Part shown: in pieces, positions 57,447 through 64,000 of the stretch
Position numbering within the stretch: the stretch's first letter is position 1
Layout of the letters: each line of letters begins with the position of its first letter
Origin: Vespula vulgaris
Taxonomy: Eukaryota; Arthropoda; Insecta; Hymenoptera; Vespidae
Direction of reading: 5' to 3'
Assembly: GCF_905475345.1 (NCBI RefSeq)
Contig: NC_066588.1
Coordinates: forward strand, 62,001-126,000
DNA length: 64,000 nucleotides
Made by a program: the position numbers and the translations under genes
The notes under the pieces: generated by a model
What the model saw: only the letters and a program-made list of their open reading frames with translations
Told to the model about the DNA's origin: nothing
Database searches by the model: none

Positions 57447-58169
57447 GCTCCTTTTGAAAATCACTCGGCGGACCGTACGCGTTTCCCCTTTGAAAGGAGC
57501 GCGCCTTTCGGGGTATCTCGCGGCGAAACGCTCGTGGGTCTCGTTTTCTTTCGCGGAGCGAGGACGAGCGCCAACGGCGACTACGTCGACGGCACGTAGA
57601 CGAACGTGGAACGAACGGGGAAAGGGGCCGACTAAACGCGGGAGAAAAAGAAAAAAGGGTGGTGTGTGCGTTAGCGGTGCACCGGTAAAGAGACCGCCAC
57701 GGTTGCGTCAAACGCGAGGCGCTGCCATTCAGAAAATAATTAAAAATAATTGAAAACACAACGAGTGGCGCGAGACTACGCGACAAGAACGACGGGGTGC
57801 CCGCTGCTGCGAGCGTGCATTGTATTTTCCCGGCTCGCTATTTCCTCCACCTTTCCTTGTCCGCGTTTTCTTTTCCTTTTTCTTTCTCGACGAGCTTCAA
57901 CGGCTTTGCCTTCGCACGATTCGCCTCCGCTTTCTCCTCTTTCTCTCGTTTTCCTTCCCCTTGCTACCGCGAACAAAAACCAAATTGTCGCTCGCTAAAG
58001 AAGAAGGAAGGGGGGGAAAAAAGGGGTGCCGGGGCGAGTGGTCAGGGATAAAGGAAAGAGGTAAAGAGAAGAGAAGCGTTCGCTCGCGCGAACCAAAGGA
58101 CGAAGCGAGAGAGCGAGCTCGGAAGAGATCGGCCGAGTAGATTCGAAGGGGTCCGTCGTCACGGCTGGA

Positions 58170-58192
58170 GAGAGAGAGAGCGAGAGAGAGGG
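58170..58192. repeat. (GA)n array upstream of alternative first exon
   Basis: GA repeat with one C interruption, about 610 bp upstream of the ATG at 58801. Confidence 0.75.
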
Positions 58193-58409
58193 GATGGGCA
58201 GGGGCCAGAGGGGAGAACGGCTTCGCGAGAATAGCTCTTCGAGTTGCGATACTGCCGGTCCGGTGGTAGTGACGGTAACGGCAGACTAGTACCGTAAGGG
58301 AGAGAGAAATATCGCGTACGTCGAGAAATAATTCACGTTGCGGCCCGTTAAATATTTCACGCGCTAAACGCTTCGGACGTACGAGCGAGCTTTTTCCTAG
58401 AACGAGCGA

Positions 58410-58436
58410 GAGGGAGAGAGAGAGAGAGAGAGAGAA
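58410..58436. repeat. (GA)n array upstream of alternative first exon
   Basis: About 27 bp GA repeat lying 365 bp upstream of the ATG at 58801. Its position relative to that ATG resembles the GA arrays upstream of the canonical perlecan start. Confidence 0.8.
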
Positions 58437-58800
58437 AAGATCCGCTTTCGAAGGTACACCTTGCGGAAAGGTAGTCGATTAAAAAGGCAAGATTACTCGC
58501 GATCGAGCGATTACGCGAACGCAACGTAGACGTAGCTTGGATGGACGACGGTTCCCAAACGGTTTTCTTTCTTCCCTTTTTCCCTTCGAAACGTTTTCTT
58601 TCTCGGCGAATGATTTCAGTTACGTCGGCAATCGAAGCAGAATAGTTTCGCGAGTCGTTTCTCGAAAAGGAACGTCGATTTGATTTTCTAGAGGCGCGAG
58701 TCCGCCGCGAGTAAGAGGTTAAGCCGCGATCGTGGGAGGGCGGTCCTCGGACGAGGCGACGTTCGTCTCGACGAACGTGAAAAAGGATTCGAGAAGCGAG

Positions 58801-58906
58801 ATGGAACGACCGGCGAGAAACGTCCTCGCCGTCATCCTCCTATTGGCCTTGACGTCTTCGAACCTCGCGCAGGAAGCGAGACTGTCTCACGGAACACGCA
58901 ACAGAG
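58801..58906 (+). CDS. trol: Candidate alternative perlecan first exon (second signal peptide)
   Basis: The ATG opens 35 codons with a classical signal peptide: MERPARN, then the hydrophobic core VLAVILLLALTSS, then NLAQE as the probable cleavage region. It continues as ARLSHGTRNR and ends with a strong donor AGAG|GTAACT in phase 1. Every LDLa exon of this gene starts in phase 1, so this exon could splice to the next downstream perlecan module and produce a secreted form lacking the SEA domain and LDLa 1-3. The same frame is open upstream to about 58732, but without an ATG. The alternative is that it belongs to a separate secreted-protein gene that continues past the window. Confidence 0.6.
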
Positions 58907-59573
58907 GTAACTTTATTTCTATCCCGGTTTGATCTTCGGATTCGACGCCCGAGAAAAATCTTTTTTCGACGCTACGGCGAGTTTTTCTTCCCTCTTCCTT
59001 TTCCCTCGCGTTCGCTCTCGAAACGTTCCACCGTGGTGGGTAACGTTTCGAGGGAAAGGACAACGACGCCCGTCTATCCTCGTTTACTTCGATTTCTCTC
59101 CCCGAGCTTCAATCCCGAGAGATTTCTCTCGTTCGCGAATTCGCGCGTTAAAACGTAACTCGGCGAGCGATCCGGGTTGCGTCTCCCGAGCGCTATTTAC
59201 GATATATTTTGCGCCCGAGAAACGACGTTTAAAAGGGGCGCATACGTATCTAGGGTCGCGTCGAATCTCTACGTGAGAAGCGACAATAGCCATTGTCGAG
59301 GACTTTTCCTCGACAGGAAGATGTAGGACGCGCTCTTGTTTTTAATCGAACGATGCTTTCGACGATTTCGAGTTCGTCACTTGCTATTTCTCGCGTGAAA
59401 ATTGGTATCGCGAAAAGAATATGATTAAGAGACGACTCTCACAGCTGTACGCGTGGGATGCGTGGGAGGAAAAGAATTTGTCAAGCTGCTCTTTGTTTCT
59501 CGATTATCTTTCGCGTTCCGCGAAAGCGCGATAGATATCTATGCTCTATCGAATTCGACGGCACTTGTTGCGC

Positions 59574-59576
<3 letters not shown>

Positions 59577-59628
<52 letters not shown>
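59577..59628. repeat. (GA)26 array, longest in the window
   Basis: About 52 bp of uninterrupted GA dinucleotides, followed by GGGAGGGAGCGAGCGAG. It lies 0.7 kb after the alternative first exon. Confidence 0.9.
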
Positions 59629-59632
<4 letters not shown>

Positions 59633-60395
59633 AGCGAGCGAGGGGAAGGGTCGGCAGGAAGAAACTTTCAGAGTTTGAATCCTATTTGTCGTCCCTTTTA
59701 TTCCGCCAGAGTCGCGCCGGCTTTGATTCGTTCTCGGGCATGGCTCGTTTGAATCGCACAATCGTATCGAGTAATAATCGATACGAGCGACGTCGATCAT
59801 TTCCCGATACCGGTGAAATTATTTAATCCTCCAAACGCTTTCGTCGGTTATTAACGCGTACGACGCAAAAGATCCTTTTTTCGCCCTCCTTTTTCCACCG
59901 AAAAGGAGAAAAGGAAGATCGATAAAGGCGACGAGTCTGTAAAGAAAATACAAGTGCTTCGCGAATTCAACGACTGGTCGAAAGGCGAAAGGAATGTCGC
60001 GAGAACATGAAAAATTCATTGTCGCCATGCCAACGATAACGAACGAACGAATCTCGCAGTCGCGTTACAAACTTCAATTACGGATTCGTAAAGTTAGGGA
60101 AAAAGAAAAAAAAGAGGCGATTGTTTACGGACCGATGATCGTCCGTCGAGCGGCGATGGCGGGAAGAAGGTCGTTTCTTTAAATTCGCAAATTGCATCGG
60201 CGCTCCCCGTTCTCGCGACTTTTCGCGGTAATAGATTTTTTCTCTATGTACTTTCGCGCACAACACGCGTAGCGTTTAATTGCACGACGTTGCTACGTGC
60301 GCGCGTTATGTATTTTCTGGGAGTAAACCACGCGATGTTTTTCCACCGAGAAAATAGGGGATAACGTCGACCGGCAGAGGGGGTGGGATAAAGAG

Positions 60396-60416
60396 GGATA
60401 GAGAGAGAGAGAGAGA
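60396..60416. repeat. (GA)n array
   Basis: About 20 bp of GA repeat in the second large perlecan intron. Confidence 0.75.
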
Positions 60417-61795
60417 CGGGGTAAAAGCATAAGTCGGATATAGGGTCCGTGCGCGCGAGCGCGCGCAGGAGAAAGGCGAAAAGCGGTGGTGCGTGAATAT
60501 CATTTTGAAAATGAAACAATCGCGCCTTATACGAGGTACGGTGGTCGTATAAAGGGCATGCATTATGTCCCCGGCTCGAGCGGAGGCTGCTGCCCGTTTT
60601 ATCCGCGTCTACTCCTGCTAACGTACCGAACGTACTTAGGTACGTAGCTATCCACGGACGAGCTCGTAGTAAGCTCGACTTCGCGACCTCTCTCCCACCT
60701 ATTTAACATATTATTTTCCACGGTGGAGCGGCAGATGCACCGCGTCCACCGAAATTGCCGACTCGCCTTTTCCTTTTCTCCGTAACTTTGTCGCCTTTAC
60801 GCGTACGGCAGCTCTATCTCTTCTAACCAAGAAAATTTCTTTAGCGCGACAACGTGAAAATATGCGCGATATGAAAGGATCCTCTTTTCTCCTTTCCTTC
60901 GGAGAAAGGAGTTTTCTTCTCTTTCCTCCTTAACGGCCGATCGGTTTTGCAATCGACGTTCGCGATACGATTACGCTTCCGCGTGGAGCTACTTGTTGGC
61001 GCGTTTCAATAAAATATTCAGTAAAATATTCGATATCGACGGATTCCTCGAAGCAAGATTTCTCGTAAACCGTGAAAAAGCATCTCCGGGGAATTTCGAC
61101 ACGGGCCTACGGTAGAAATTTCGACGCGCCTTCTCGCGTGCCATTCGTTATTCTTTCATAGGACGGATCGCTCGTTGACGAGAGAAGAAAACGATAAAAC
61201 GTTGCGGCTAGTCGCCCTCTTGTATTTCTCATGAACCGATCGTCGCATCCCCGATGCGTTAATATTTCCCATCGCATGGTTTTAGCTCGCCGCGGTTCAA
61301 ATTCGTTGCGCACGTGTTGGCTGCATGCACATCATATTTATATATGTATGTACACATGGCGGGAGAGGAAATACGAATATGTTAAAGTTTTACATGCGCT
61401 CTGATAAAGATTAATAGACACGACGTCAAGCGTTTGCGGGATTATTTTTCTCGATTCATTTCGAGGTATTAAAATCGTAGAGAAAACGAGGAGATAATTA
61501 TATTCTTCGAAGGGAGTACTCGATTCGATCGATCGAAACTCGAAAGTAATTTTCGAGCTTCGTTCTATCGAGAACAAAGTGCCATTCGATGATCGCGTAC
61601 GAGTCTGGGTTATGGATTGGCAGTTATTTCAACACACAAAACCACGAGTTGAACCGAATCGATTATACTTTTTTAATCGGAACGAAGTACTCGACTCAAA
61701 GCGGACCGATCTTCTGAATTTTTAAAGAAACCAACAATACAGAATTTGTAGAACGAAGCAACGTTTGGTTTACGTAGAAACGCTCCTCGTTAGTC

Positions 61796-61812
61796 TCTCT
61801 CTCTCTCTCTCT
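61796..61812. repeat. (CT)n array
   Basis: Short CT repeat in the second large perlecan intron, the last clear one before the window end. Confidence 0.7.
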
Positions 61813-62299
61813 GTCCCCCTCTTTCATACCTCAAGAACCTTCGAATTTCTGCGAGCTCGCGCAAACTTAGGGAGCTGGCAATGATTCCGTAAAAATCAAA
61901 CGAGCTCTCTTCGGGGTCCTAGCGGGGACCTAGCATTTTTTCTCTAGGTTCTTCACTTTTTTCTTGTTTTCCATTTTCCTCGTTTCACCTTCTTTTGTCT
62001 AAAGCGACCATAAACCGAGAAAGTTTGTAGGTCAACCGGCGTGGCGCGGCGCGGAACGAAGGTATGGAAACTAGGTTTGAAACCCCCGCGGATAATTAAC
62101 ATCGAAAGATCGCTTTTATTAGAGCATAAATTCTTGAAACCTATATTAAAGTGATAAAATGCGGCCAACTCCCGTCGGCCGGTTTCTCTCTTCTTCTGTT
62201 CTTAATAATAAGAGAGCAAACAAGGACAAGGCACCCTTTCGAAATAATAAATCGCATTCGTTCTTTCCCTTTTTCGAGCGGAACGCGATGGAAGGACGT

Positions 62300-62322
62300 C
62301 GGCGGCGGCGGCGGCGGCGGCG
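62300..62322. repeat. (GGC)n trinucleotide run
   Basis: About seven to eight GGC/CGG units, intronic. A G-rich strand of this kind may form quadruplex-like structures. Confidence 0.8.
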
Positions 62323-64000
62323 GAGAAGGGACGCGGCCGAGAACGTAGCGGGACGTAATATTCCAGTTGGAATATTCGAAATGCTTCAGAGAGAACATTT
62401 ATCGAAGATTATTCGGAATAATTGATGGGCTAACGATAAGACGAAAAAGTTGGATCTCATGCATATTGCGGCTCGATTAAATCCCATTAAACGATGGAAT
62501 TATCCGGCGGACATCGCGATTAAACGCGCTTTGCTTTTTCCGTTTTTCTTTTCTCTCCGTTCCTTCCTTTCCCTCTTCCTTTCCCCCGGGGCGAATCGGT
62601 CCTAAATGCAGCGTAGGCGTGGGCGACGACGAACGACGATAAAGGATACCCGCGACGATGTCTCTTCGAGTCGATCTTTCCGTCGAACGAGAAGAACAAG
62701 TGGAACGCTTCGATCGGCATTATTTAACTCGGTAGCTGGATTCGCCGGAAATTCGTTTAAACGCGCTTCTCGAGGACGGCGAGAGACGGCGAAAGACCGT
62801 GAGGGAATACAAAGCGGGTTCTCGGCGTTTAGTCGCGGATTAGAAGGCGCGATAGGCGCGAGAAGAACGATCCTTCGAGGTGGGATGAAAGAGGAGGTCT
62901 TCCGTTCGAACCCTCTCCTCCCTCTGAAAACAATTCCTCCCGTTATCCGATTGCGAGCTGAAAACGGAATGCCACGGACAGCCGAGAGAAAGACGGAGCG
63001 GAGGGATTACTAATTATTTCAATCTCGGTGCGCGTTTAGGCGCGTCCCTCCTCGAGCTCTCGCTTCGAACGAACTCGAACGCTATTCTCGCTCGTTACGA
63101 AACGAAACGAAACGAAACGAACGGATATACGGAGATACTGCTAGCCGGTAGAACCGACGTCTTCTCTTCCTCTAAATTGCTCATTGGAACTTTCCTGTCC
63201 TCTCGCTCTCCCCTGAAGCTTCCGGAGGAGCTTTCTTCTTCAAATCCGCTTTTTATTCGCTTCTCAACGTAGCAAAGCCCTTTAACGGGTCTTCCACGAG
63301 CGTTGTTAACTCTTCTACTCGTCGAGCGGGGAACCGATCTCGGTCCCTGCCTTCTCGTCGGATCTCTTTGTCTCGACGGAGCGCGAGGAAGACGCTCGGT
63401 CGCGCGACCGAAAACCCGTTACGTCGCGTTCCTAGATTCCTCTTTTCTCGAATCTCCTCCGGGTCGAGGAGTTCCGCCGAGGAATTCAACGAGGTGGATA
63501 CCGTTGAGATCGAGGTGCAAAGTCGCCTCGGCTGAAAGAAGAAATATCGGACGTTGTGTATGGATGGGCGAGAGCGCAGGAAGAAAAGGAAGAAGGGTGG
63601 CGATAATTAATGCCATAAATTGAGAGTCTCCGCTCGCGATTCGTCGAGGCGCGACGGTTTTCGATATATCGATTCGCGGGAAGAAAGAGGGCTCGAGGAG
63701 GAAGGAAGGGCTGCCTCCGACTCGCGGCCTCCTCGAAGCGACTCGAGTAGACGAAGCGGAAGTCGAAGCGGGCTATGACGTACCGCTTCCGGCTCGCGCC
63801 ACACGTACGCGTAGACGCGTCTGTGCATCACCTTGCAACCGTGGTCGTAGAAAGCGCGTCGCGGCGTTAAACGATCGATCTTCTCGCCGAACGCCTTTCG
63901 TTTCTCGATCTCTCCTTATCGGCGCCTTCCCGTATTTCGTACGGGCGTTGCCGCGCGCAACGTTCGGTCCGACGTTTGCTCGCAACGCGCGCACCTTAAA

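Larger units (their letters stand above)
51724..64000 (+). other. trol: Second large perlecan intron, open at the window edge
   Basis: More than 12 kb from the LDLa-3 donor to the end of the window, GC- and CpG-rich, with GA/CT arrays at about 55933, 56464, 56684, 57420, 58170, 58410, 59577, 60396 and 61796 and a GGC run at about 62300. I see no further LDLa, Ig or laminin exon. It contains one credible alternative first exon at 58801. Other ORFs lack domains and are low-complexity. Confidence 0.6.

Noticed and set aside
1..64000. CRISPR arrays, prokaryotic operons, phage or defence systems
   Set aside because: The sequence is intron-containing animal DNA. The tandem repeats are microsatellites without spacer structure.

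Overview
The window is eukaryotic genomic DNA from an insect, most likely a hymenopteran (bee, wasp or ant). The evidence is short GT-AG introns, animal housekeeping genes whose spliced products match insect orthologues, and CpG-rich non-coding DNA crowded with CGA/TCG words and microsatellites. I cannot name the species. There is no bacterial, plasmid, phage or CRISPR feature.

Positions 1 to about 25,000 are AT-rich and gene-dense. In order they hold: mitochondrial citrate synthase (+, 5' end outside the window); ADP-ribosylation-factor-like 5 (-); 6-phosphogluconate dehydrogenase (+); INO80 complex subunit E (+); a membrane RING-CH (MARCH) ubiquitin ligase (+); the Sin3/HDAC corepressor subunit SDS3 (-); cystathionine gamma-lyase (+); a SLC35E2-type nucleotide-sugar/triose-phosphate translocator family member (-); and prenylcysteine oxidase (-). 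Eight of these are complete. All were spliced by hand with consistent phases and give proteins of the length expected for their families. Two gene pairs are divergent (Arl5/Pgd and SDS3/CTH). Three are convergent (CS/Arl5, MARCH/SDS3 and CTH/SLC35E2). The MARCH and SDS3 stop codons are only 61 bp apart.

From about 25-26 kb to the end the DNA becomes visibly GC- and CpG-rich and is peppered with (GA)n/(CT)n arrays. This half is dominated by the 5' part of one large gene, perlecan (terribly reduced optic lobes, trol). It has a signal-peptide exon at 27949, a probable 30-nt microexon, then an intron of almost 20 kb. Between 48.3 and 51.7 kb lies a cluster of exons encoding an acidic N-terminal region, a SEA domain and three LDL-receptor class A repeats. 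The gene runs past the right edge. At 58801-58906, inside the next large intron, is a second signal-peptide first exon. It ends in phase 1, the phase used by all LDLa module borders, so it predicts an internal promoter for a shorter perlecan lacking the SEA domain and the first LDLa repeats.

Functionally the left half is a set of unrelated housekeeping genes: TCA cycle, pentose phosphate/NADPH, transsulfuration, prenylcysteine salvage, Golgi traffic, chromatin and ubiquitin. I see no operon-like system. The less ordinary signals are the alternative perlecan first exon, the microexon, an in-frame alternative splice donor next to a candidate glycosaminoglycan site, a miRNA-like hairpin 3' of Arl5, four tandem copies of the d(GCGAAAGC) mini-hairpin, and long alternating purine-pyrimidine tracts.
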